From positions 1-6,190 of the forward strand of contig JAMONC010000330.1 of the NCBI GenBank assembly GCA_027066725.1: a DNA stretch of 6,190 nt. The letters run 5' to 3'. Origin of the DNA: Desulfobacterales bacterium (GTDB taxonomy: Bacteria > Desulfobacterota > Dissulfuribacteria > Dissulfuribacterales > JAMONC01). Below the pieces are notes generated by a model. It was not told the DNA's origin, did no database searches, and saw only the letters and a program-made list of their open reading frames with translations. Below are positions 1-5,635 of this stretch, in pieces. Made by a program: the position numbers and the translations under genes. How positions within the stretch are numbered: the stretch's first letter is position 1; each line of letters begins with the position of its first letter.

Positions 1-451
1 TGTCTTCATCTACCTTGTCTTTTTCTACAATAATTAGTCCCTTTTTCTCAAATATCCATGCAACACTACCAGGTTCACCTAAGTTGCCACCCCGTTTAGA
101 AAATAGATATCTCATTTCAGCAACTGTACGCTGACGATTATCAGTCATTGCCTCTATTAATACAGCAACACCACCAGGGGCATAGCCTTCATAAGTAACT
201 TCTTCATAATAAACACCTTCAATCTCACCTGTACCTTTTTTAATAGCCCTTTCTATCCGGTCTTTGGGCATGTTTTCAGATTTTGCAGCAGCAATCGCAG
301 CTCTAAGCCTTGGATTTGCAGAAGGATCGCCACCACCTAATCGAGCAGCAACCATTATTTCTTTTATTAGTTTAGTGAATATCTTTCCCCTCTTAGCATC
401 TTGAGCAGCCTTTTTGTGTTTTATAGTACTCCATTTGGAATGACCTGACAT
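1..451 (-). CDS. yebC: YebC/PmpR-family regulatory protein, 3' end off the window
   Basis: The first 150 codons of a YebC-family protein are present; the family usually has about 245-250 residues, so the C-terminal ~100 lie beyond the left edge. The N-terminus reads MSGHSKWSTIKHKK, the family's hallmark start. It is followed by the conserved helical-domain signature (DAKRGKIFTKLIKEI near residues 18-32, GGGDPSANPRLR near 38-49, ENMPKDRIERAIKKG near 57-71) and then GYAPGGVAVLIEAMTDNR and LFSKRGGNLGEPGSVAW from the second domain. Members are cytoplasmic and have been described as transcriptional regulators (PmpR) and, more recently, as ribosome-associated factors that ease translation of difficult peptides; which applies here cannot be read from the sequence. 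The ATG is preceded by GGAGG about 7 bases upstream. The gene lies 29 bases after the EHD-like NTPase gene on the same strand and is probably co-transcribed with it. Confidence 0.95.
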   Translation of the reverse strand, partial: MSGHSKWSTIKHKKAAQDAKRGKIFTKLIKEIMVAARLGGGDPSANPRLRAAIAAAKSENMPKDRIERAIKKGTGEIEGVYYEEVTYEGYAPGGVAVLIEAMTDNRQRTVAEMRYLFSKRGGNLGEPGSVAWIFEKKGLIIVEKDKVDED

Positions 452-480
452 AAGTGGGCCTCCATAAAACTTAAGTTATT

Positions 481-1854
481 TTAACTCCAACCAGTCCTTA
501 CCTTTTCATAGAATCTGGCTAGGTCTTGTTTTAAAAATTCTTTTATCTTTTGGATATTCTTTTTATGTGATATCCAAAGTTGCTTTCTTGCCTGTTTAGA
601 TAAAAGCTCTATAACGTTTCCTCTAACCCTTTCCCAAATATCACGCAAGTAATCTGTATCAAGTACAACTAATTTATCAGGGTTTTCAATGCAATACTTT
701 ACATGATTTGGGAACAAAATCCTTTGTACATAAAGAGATGATAGTCCAAATACAGCCAAAATCCCTACAATTGGCCAAAGTAAATTCTCAAAGGTTATGT
801 GTCCATTTAAAAGCGCTGATATAAAAGGGGTCTGAGGATAGTTAAAAATCAATTTCATCAAAACATCTGTAAAGAAAAATGCCAATATACCAATTAAAGT
901 GGTTGTTTTAAACACAGTCCAAAACTTCTTTTTAAAAGCCTCTTGAAAAGACTTTAAGGCCTCAGCCTTTAAAAGAAGTTCTCTAAGGACTCTATCTACC
1001 TCTTGAAGTATATGATTTAAACGAAGTTGGGGCGCTTTTGATACATTTTTCTTAAGTTCTTCTCTTTCAGAAAGCCATATCTCAAAACCAGCAGGGACTT
1101 TTTTACCAGCAGAAGGAGAAAATGTTAGATAAATTCTGGGGATGTCCTTTCTTCCAGTCATTTGAGATAAGTTCCAACAAAGAGTGCCATAAGACCTGAC
1201 AAGGTCTGCTATGTTCTCACATTCATCAATCCTATTTAATACATAAATAACCCTGTCTTCTCCTGCTGCCTCTGGAAGTGTTGCCCTTATTGCCTTATAA
1301 GTCTCTTTAATAGTACCTGCTTTATGAGGATCAAACATTAAAATAACAAGATCTGCCATTCTAGCAAGCTCACCAACAACACCCAAGTAATCATAGCCTC
1401 TGTCTTTCTCTGTTACAGAGTCAAGCATGCCCGGAGTATCTACTAAAGCTAGGTCTTGAAGAATTGGGCTATTTATACGCTTTAGGACTAAATGGGATAT
1501 AAGGGCATCGCCAAACTTTCTTAAAGATTCAAAAGGAAGAGATTCATCATTTACAACTGTTGCACCTGGCACTTCCCCTTCTTTTTCTCCAGGAGCAGGT
1601 GCAGTAAGTATTGTAAAAGAGTCATCTGTAGGGGCTTGCCCTGTCCTTTGTATTTGAGTGCCAAGAAGCTCATTGATAAATGTTGATTTACCAGATGAGT
1701 AATTCCCAATAATAAGAACTAAAGGGCGCCACTGAAGAGGACGAATCAACTCCTCTACATTGAGATCATAGCGCTCAAAAATTGGGCCCATCTTCTTCCT
1801 AAGTTTGTCTTTTATTTCTCTTGCAAGTATTACATCAGGTTTTTCAGCTTCCAT
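481..1854 (-). CDS. EHD-type dynamin-like NTPase with C-terminal membrane segments
   Basis: A 457-residue protein of the dynamin superfamily. Visible motifs are the P-loop GNYSSGKST (50-58), the switch threonine in APTDD (T76), DTPG (139-142) and NRID (207-210) in the NKxD position. Several stretches resemble eukaryotic EHD ATPases more than classical bacterial dynamins: RGYDY after DTPG, FDPHKAG (175-180; EHDs have FDAHK), and VLNRIDECENIADLVRSYG followed by LCWNLS (EHDs have a comparable NKAD...YGALMW). Helical segments follow (about 265-310), then two hydrophobic stretches (about 313-337 and 356-376), which are likely membrane-embedded, and a basic, helical C-terminal tail (about 405-457). 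There is no EH domain. The inferred role is membrane binding or remodelling at the inner membrane; substrate and nucleotide (ATP as in EHDs, or GTP) are unknown. The ATG at 1854 has a strong GGGGAGG site 8 bases upstream. It is the first gene of a leftward pair with yebC. Confidence 0.85.
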   Translation of the reverse strand: MEAEKPDVILAREIKDKLRKKMGPIFERYDLNVEELIRPLQWRPLVLIIGNYSSGKSTFINELLGTQIQRTGQAPTDDSFTILTAPAPGEKEGEVPGATVVNDESLPFESLRKFGDALISHLVLKRINSPILQDLALVDTPGMLDSVTEKDRGYDYLGVVGELARMADLVILMFDPHKAGTIKETYKAIRATLPEAAGEDRVIYVLNRIDECENIADLVRSYGTLCWNLSQMTGRKDIPRIYLTFSPSAGKKVPAGFEIWLSEREELKKNVSKAPQLRLNHILQEVDRVLRELLLKAEALKSFQEAFKKKFWTVFKTTTLIGILAFFFTDVLMKLIFNYPQTPFISALLNGHITFENLLWPIVGILAVFGLSSLYVQRILFPNHVKYCIENPDKLVVLDTDYLRDIWERVRGNVIELLSKQARKQLWISHKKNIQKIKEFLKQDLARFYEKVRTGWS

Positions 1855-1862
1855 TTATCTTA

Positions 1863-1897
1863 CCTCCCCTAGGACAAAGGCAAAATATTGCCTAGGG
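1863..1897 (-). promoter_or_regulatory. Ribosome binding site with overlapping alternative hairpins
   Basis: In the leftward leader, just before the NTPase gene, CCCTAGG (1891-1897) is perfectly complementary to CCTAGGG (1867-1873). The latter runs into the GGGGAGG ribosome binding site (1863-1869). A second perfect pair, AGGCAA (1888-1893) with TTGCCT (1878-1883) around a 4-base loop, shares its first three bases with the first stem's 5' arm, so the two full stems exclude each other. The first could partly mask the ribosome binding site; the second would leave it open. Complementarity is seen directly; a switching role is inference. Confidence 0.45.
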
Positions 1898-1938
1898 TTT
1901 TAAAAAGTCTAACAAAAATTTCTATAAATACCATACCT

Positions 1939-1969
1939 TGTTTCTAATAACAGGTCTATAAAAGAAACA
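1939..1969. repeat. 7-base inverted repeat
   Basis: TGTTTCT (1939-1945) and AGAAACA (1963-1969) are perfect inverted copies separated by 17 bases. The position between divergent genes would suit an operator, but a 7-base repeat can arise by chance in such AT-rich DNA and no known regulator site is recognised. Confidence 0.25.
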
Positions 1970-2101
1970 CAAAATAAATCTATTAAACATAAAAATAAAA
2001 ACGAATGCAATGTTGTATTATCTATTTTTACAGAGTTTAAAAGTAAGGGTCTATTTTTTGCAGAAAAATTTTTTACACTATTTAAGCTCAAGCAAAAGGG
2101 G

Positions 2102-2132
2102 TTAACTTAACTCAGTTTGTATGCTAAGTTAA
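2102..2132. repeat. Inverted repeat upstream of the ftsK cluster
   Basis: TTAACTTA (2102-2109) and TAAGTTAA (2125-2132) are perfect 8-base inverted copies. The left arm is part of TTAACTTAACTCAG, so a second register (2107-2115 with 2124-2132, one mismatch, 8-base loop) also pairs. The element lies 46-77 bases before the first start codon, where an operator or a leader hairpin would act. It is followed by A residues rather than T residues, so it is not a rightward intrinsic terminator. Confidence 0.4.
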
Positions 2133-2167
2133 AAAAAATTGAGAGGAGGACAAAAAAATCAATAAAT

Positions 2168-2174
2168 GGAGGGG
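2168..2174 (+). promoter_or_regulatory. Ribosome binding site of the exported protein gene
   Basis: GGAGGGG lies 4 bases before the ATG at 2179 and fixes that start. A second purine-rich stretch, GAGAGGAGGA (2141-2150), sits farther upstream with no usable start codon at normal spacing. Confidence 0.75.
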
Positions 2175-2178
2175 AAGT

Positions 2179-2724
2179 ATGAAAAAATCATTATTCTATA
2201 GAACAATTGGAATTTGGGGATGCCTAATTATATTTGCATTTACAACTATAGCTATTGCTGCTAGCTATAATGAGCTTTATCCATATCTTAAAAAATTACC
2301 AGGTTGGAAAGCTGATCCTCCAACAGGTGCAAGCGTACAGATGCCAGATTTGCATCTCATAACAGCTACAAGGGCATATCAAAAAGGTAAAAAAAGTTTA
2401 ACTGCAATGATTATGATAGGACCTCAAGCCCTTGCCTCTTGGCTACCATACGCAGAAGGATTTAAATTAGATACTCCTAATGAATTGGTAACTACACAAA
2501 AGATAAATGATTTTTCAGTACAAATTATATATGATAAACAAAGTCATTCAGGTGGCATATTAGTTGAGTTATCAGCTCCAGAAGACAATGGTAGTAGAAA
2601 AGCCGCTGCATTTCACTTAAGTTTTAACTCTATGGAACCAGAAGAAGCCCTTAAGATTGCAGAAAAATTTGATTGGAAAGGTATGAAAAAAGCTGTTGAA
2701 AAACTTACTAAAAATAAAGAATAA
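2179..2724 (+). CDS. Small exported protein of unknown function
   Basis: A 181-residue protein whose function I do not recognise. It starts with a typical Sec signal peptide: a positive MKKS, a hydrophobic core (about 10-27) and a small-residue cleavage region AIAA (25-28), with no lipobox cysteine, so it is probably a soluble periplasmic protein of about 150 residues. Features of the mature part are YLKKLPGWKADPPTG (36-50), ITATRAYQKGKKSLTAMIMIG (61-81), and a C-terminal segment, EPEEALKIAEKFDWKGMKKAV (153-173), likely to be helical. It has only one cysteine, in the signal region (C15). Similar-looking small hypothetical proteins beginning with an LPGW motif occur, to my recollection, in Desulfobacterota, but this could not be checked. 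It is the first gene of the rightward cluster, 11 bases before ftsK, suggesting an envelope role, which is inference only. Start codon chosen for its strong GGAGGGG site. Confidence 0.8.
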   Translation: MKKSLFYRTIGIWGCLIIFAFTTIAIAASYNELYPYLKKLPGWKADPPTGASVQMPDLHLITATRAYQKGKKSLTAMIMIGPQALASWLPYAEGFKLDTPNELVTTQKINDFSVQIIYDKQSHSGGILVELSAPEDNGSRKAAAFHLSFNSMEPEEALKIAEKFDWKGMKKAVEKLTKNKE

Positions 2725-2735
2725 AAATTTAAATA

Positions 2736-4892
2736 ATGGTTCGTGAACTAACAGTGGAACGAGATATAAGGTTTGAAGTATTAGGCATTATAGGAATTGC
2801 TATTTCTCTTTTTATTTTCGCAGCACTTATTAGTTATTCTCCAAATGATCCTTGTCTTACTACATATAGCTTTCATGGCTCAACAAATTGGATGGGACCT
2901 ATTGGTGCACATCTAGCTGCATTTTTATTTACACTTTTTGGGTATGCTTCTTATTGGATCCCAATATTAATTGGGGCTCTTTCTTGGCCTTTTCTGAAAG
3001 GAATTGGATGGTCTAAGACTATATTTTGGGTTGTAGGAGGATGGATACAACTTTTAATAGCAACATCTATTGCTCTTTCATATTGGCTACACTCTAGTGC
3101 AGAAATATCTAACATACATCTTAGTATGGCTGGAGGAATAGTTGGAGTTGAGCTTTGTCATTTCTTAATAAGCTGGTTTGGTAAGGGAGGGTTAATCCTT
3201 GTAATATTAGTCTTATCTCTAACAGGTATTATAACTGCAACTCCTATATCCATTGTGACAACTGTTGAAAATCTAATACTTTATCTAAAAGATAAAACAA
3301 AAAATAGAAAAGTTATCTCAAGTACTCAAATAAATAGGGATCAAAAAGAACTTATAACAAATGAAGATATGGGATCTGAAGATTTACCACTTCCTCATAT
3401 AGTTTCACCTCCTAAGCCAGAGAAAGAAGAAACAACAAATTTTAAAGAAAAAGCTGAATTCCATCTAGAAGCTCCAAGAGGAGAATTTAAACTTCCTCCA
3501 CTTGATCTTCTTGAAGATATAGATTCTGAAGATGCCAAGATACCTAAAGAAGTATACCTGACCAATGCCCAAATACTTGAACAAAAGCTAAAAGACTTTG
3601 GGGTTTCTGGTAAGATTGTAGAGATATGTCCAGGACCTGTAATAACAATGTATGAATTTGCCCCTGCACCAGGTGTTAAAATAAATAAAATAGCATCATT
3701 AGCAGATGATCTAGCATTGGCTCTTAAAAGTACAAGTATTAGAATTGTTGCTCCTATACCAGGAAAAGGTGTAATTGGGATCGAGCTTGCAAATCCTAAA
3801 AGACAAATTGTCTCTCTAAAGGCACTTCTTTCAAGTAAGTCTTTTAAAAATCATAAAGGTAAACTCCCTCTTGCTCTAGGACAAGATATTGTCGGACAAC
3901 CTGTAATTACAGACCTTTCAAAAATGCCTCATCTTTTAATTGCAGGTGCAACAGGTACTGGGAAAAGCGTTGGACTAAATGCAATGATATGCTCCCTTTT
4001 ATATAGACATTTCCCAGATAAACTCCGCCTTTTAATGATCGACCCTAAAAGGATTGAGCTTTCTTTATATGATGGGATACCACATCTTTTACACCCTGTT
4101 GTAAATGAACCTAAAGAGGCAACAAGGGCGCTTAGATGGGCTGTTATGGAGATGGAAAGAAGATATAGCCTCCTTGAAGAGGCAAAGTGCCGTAACCTTG
4201 AAGGTTATAATAAAAAGGCGGAAGCCCCCCTCCCCTATCTTGTTATAATAATTGATGAGCTTGCAGATTTAATGATGGTCTCATCAAAAGAAGTAGAAGC
4301 CTCTATTGCAAGGCTTGCCCAAATGGCAAGGGCAGCAGGTATTCACTTAATTGTTGCCACACAAAGGCCATCTGTTGATGTGTTAACAGGACTTATTAAA
4401 GCAAATTTTCCTGCAAGGATATCTTTTAAGGTCTCATCAAAAGTAGACTCTAGAACAATTTTAGATATCACAGGAGCTGAAAGACTTCTTGGTATGGGAG
4501 ATATGCTATTTTTAGCACCAGGTACAGCTACTCCTGAAAGAATCCATGGCGCTTATGTCTCTGAAGCAGAAATTACAAATATCGTAGAGTTTTTAAAAGT
4601 ACAGGCAGAACCAGAATATGACCTAAGTGTTGTAGAGCCAATTGCAGGAGAGGAAGAAGAAAAAAAAGGAAGCGGTGAAGGCGAAGAAGAACTTGATGAA
4701 AAATATGATGAGGCAGTAGAAATCGTAACAAGTACAGGCCATGCCTCTATTTCTATGCTTCAAAGAAGGCTTAGAATTGGCTATAATCGTGCAGCTAGAA
4801 TAATTGAACAAATGGAAAAAGAAGGGGTGGTGAGCCCTTCTGATTCAATGGGAAGAAGAAAGGTTTTAGCAAGGGATCTCTCAAGACTATAA
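2736..4892 (+). CDS. ftsK: DNA translocase FtsK/SpoIIIE
   Basis: A 718-residue, full-length FtsK/SpoIIIE-type ATPase, anchored at the division septum, that pumps chromosomal DNA and in most bacteria activates XerCD recombination at dif. The N-terminal part has four or five membrane spans (about 15-35, 57-80, 95-118, 131-148, 150-170), including the family motif SYSPNDP (33-39). A short hydrophilic linker (about 185-265) leads to the alpha/beta motor: CPGPVITMYEF (298-308), Walker A GATGTGKS (404-411), DPKRIELS (436-443), Walker B LVIIIDE (502-508), and ATQRPSVDVLTG with IKANFPARISF (541-565). An acidic, lysine-containing hinge (638-658) precedes the winged-helix gamma domain that reads polar KOPS-type DNA signals (about 659-718, with RRLRIGYNRAARI and GRRKVL). 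No Shine-Dalgarno sequence precedes the ATG, only AT-rich bases, so translation may be coupled to the gene ending 11 bases upstream. Inside the hinge lies an A8 run discussed in the findings. Confidence 0.98.
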   Translation: MVRELTVERDIRFEVLGIIGIAISLFIFAALISYSPNDPCLTTYSFHGSTNWMGPIGAHLAAFLFTLFGYASYWIPILIGALSWPFLKGIGWSKTIFWVVGGWIQLLIATSIALSYWLHSSAEISNIHLSMAGGIVGVELCHFLISWFGKGGLILVILVLSLTGIITATPISIVTTVENLILYLKDKTKNRKVISSTQINRDQKELITNEDMGSEDLPLPHIVSPPKPEKEETTNFKEKAEFHLEAPRGEFKLPPLDLLEDIDSEDAKIPKEVYLTNAQILEQKLKDFGVSGKIVEICPGPVITMYEFAPAPGVKINKIASLADDLALALKSTSIRIVAPIPGKGVIGIELANPKRQIVSLKALLSSKSFKNHKGKLPLALGQDIVGQPVITDLSKMPHLLIAGATGTGKSVGLNAMICSLLYRHFPDKLRLLMIDPKRIELSLYDGIPHLLHPVVNEPKEATRALRWAVMEMERRYSLLEEAKCRNLEGYNKKAEAPLPYLVIIIDELADLMMVSSKEVEASIARLAQMARAAGIHLIVATQRPSVDVLTGLIKANFPARISFKVSSKVDSRTILDITGAERLLGMGDMLFLAPGTATPERIHGAYVSEAEITNIVEFLKVQAEPEYDLSVVEPIAGEEEEKKGSGEGEEELDEKYDEAVEIVTSTGHASISMLQRRLRIGYNRAARIIEQMEKEGVVSPSDSMGRRKVLARDLSRL
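4646..4678 (+). promoter_or_regulatory. Candidate -1 frameshift site in ftsK
   Basis: An eight-A run (4660-4667) contains the heptamer A AAA AAA in the phase needed for -1 slippage. AGGAG (4646-4650) lies 10 bases before the heptamer, like the internal Shine-Dalgarno of E. coli dnaX. The -1 frame meets TGA at 4676-4678, giving a 647-residue product that ends right after the motor and lacks the gamma domain. No strong downstream hairpin is visible, and such runs are expected when Lys and Glu codons occur in AT-rich DNA, so the assignment is tentative. Confidence 0.25.
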
Positions 4893-4897
4893 AGGTG
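4892..4897 (+). promoter_or_regulatory. Ribosome binding site deciding the lolA start
   Basis: AAGGTG lies 6 bases before the ATG at 4904 and matches the 16S anti-Shine-Dalgarno. The GTG inside it (4895) could open the same frame three codons earlier, but nothing suitable precedes that codon, so ATG 4904 is preferred. Confidence 0.6.
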
Positions 4898-4903
4898 CTA
4901 CTT

Positions 4904-5617
4904 ATGACAGGTTATTGTAAAAAATTTTTAGTATTTCTATTTATTGTTTTATTATCTTCATTTTTTTTTACACAAAAAGTTATTTCAAAGGAAATCTCCT
5001 CTAAAAAAGGCTATTTAGTTGTTACAAAGAAATCAAATAAAAAAATTACAGAACTAACTAAAAAATTAAAACAAGCCTATAAAAATCTTAATTCCTTAGA
5101 GGCTAAATTTTATCAACAGACATGGGCATCTGGTTCAACTCAACCTATTGAAGCACAAGGTACTGTATGGCTAAAAAGGCCAAATTTAATGAGGTGGCAA
5201 TATGATAAACCTTATAAACAACTAATTGTAGCAGGCCTTAGGAAGGTATATATTTATCAACCTGAACAACAACAAGTTATGGTAATACCTAGAAACAGAT
5301 TTTTAACAAGCCAAATAACAAATGCATTTTTTACAGGTGACTTAGGATTAAGCCATTTCTTTTATCTTAAACCATCTAAGGACTCTAAGTACGGGATTAT
5401 ATTAATCCCAATTAGACCGGAACCACAGGTAAAACAAATAGAGATTATATTAAATCCTAAAAACTATCTAATAAAGGAGTTGTGGATTAAGGATCAAATG
5501 GGAGGCAATACACATATCTTATTTACTCATATCATAAAAAATCCAAAGGTTTCAGATAAACTATTTCAATTTACTCCACCTAAAGGTGTAAAAGTATTCA
5601 ACACTCCCAGAGACTAG
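4904..5617 (+). CDS. lolA: Outer-membrane lipoprotein carrier protein LolA
   Basis: A 237-residue periplasmic chaperone that takes lipoproteins released by LolCDE at the inner membrane and delivers them to the outer membrane. An N-terminal signal peptide (basic CKK, hydrophobic 8-23, likely cleavage around 27-30) precedes the family pattern: LKQAYKNLNSLEAKFYQQT (55-73), GTVWLKRPNLMRWQYDKPY (86-104), VYIYQPEQQQVMVIPR (115-130), and a C-terminal DKLFQFTPPKGVKVF (218-232). This fits the LolA antiparallel beta-barrel-like fold. The segment between signal peptide and first helix (about 30-47) is lysine-rich and somewhat long. The signal peptide is encoded partly by a T9 run (4961-4969). The gene starts 11 bases after ftsK, an arrangement seen in other bacteria including, from general knowledge, Desulfovibrio relatives. 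A start at GTG 4895 is possible but less likely. No separate promoter is evident. Confidence 0.9.
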   Translation: MTGYCKKFLVFLFIVLLSSFFFTQKVISKEISSKKGYLVVTKKSNKKITELTKKLKQAYKNLNSLEAKFYQQTWASGSTQPIEAQGTVWLKRPNLMRWQYDKPYKQLIVAGLRKVYIYQPEQQQVMVIPRNRFLTSQITNAFFTGDLGLSHFFYLKPSKDSKYGIILIPIRPEPQVKQIEIILNPKNYLIKELWIKDQMGGNTHILFTHIIKNPKVSDKLFQFTPPKGVKVFNTPRD

Positions 5618-5635
5618 TTTAGAAAGGCTAAAAAA

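Larger units (their letters stand above)
1855..2178. other. Divergent intergenic region
   Basis: This 324-base, very AT-rich stretch separates the leftward NTPase-yebC pair from the rightward ftsK cluster, so it must hold promoters for both. No good sigma-70 -35/-10 pair could be assigned on either strand: isolated -10-like hexamers occur (for example ATTATC at 2017-2022, read GATAAT on the minus strand) but without a matching -35. It contains three inverted repeats (1867-1897, 1939-1969, 2102-2132) and a purine-rich GAGAGGAGGA at 2141-2150, upstream of the true ribosome binding site of the 2179 gene. No convincing small gene or RNA gene was seen. Confidence 0.7.

Noticed and set aside
1909..2091. 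60-codon leftward open frame in the divergent region
   Set aside because: It opens with TTG, has no ribosome binding site, encodes low-complexity hydrophobic sequence and lies in AT-rich promoter DNA.
2102..2138. Intrinsic terminator
   Set aside because: The stem is AT-rich and followed on the plus strand by A residues, not T residues; on the minus strand the T run precedes the stem.
2166..2201. 11-codon upstream frame overlapping the start of the exported protein gene
   Set aside because: The ATG lies about 15 bases after GAGAGGAGGA, too far for normal initiation, and its second and third codons are the real ribosome binding site of the 2179 gene.
4623..4811. Leftward open frame inside ftsK
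   Set aside because: It is antisense to the conserved hinge and gamma domain of ftsK and encodes a phenylalanine-rich shadow of the Glu/Lys codons.
4961..4969. T9 run in lolA as a phase-variation switch
   Set aside because: It encodes three phenylalanines in the signal peptide core, as expected in AT-rich DNA, and switching off an essential lipoprotein carrier would be implausible.
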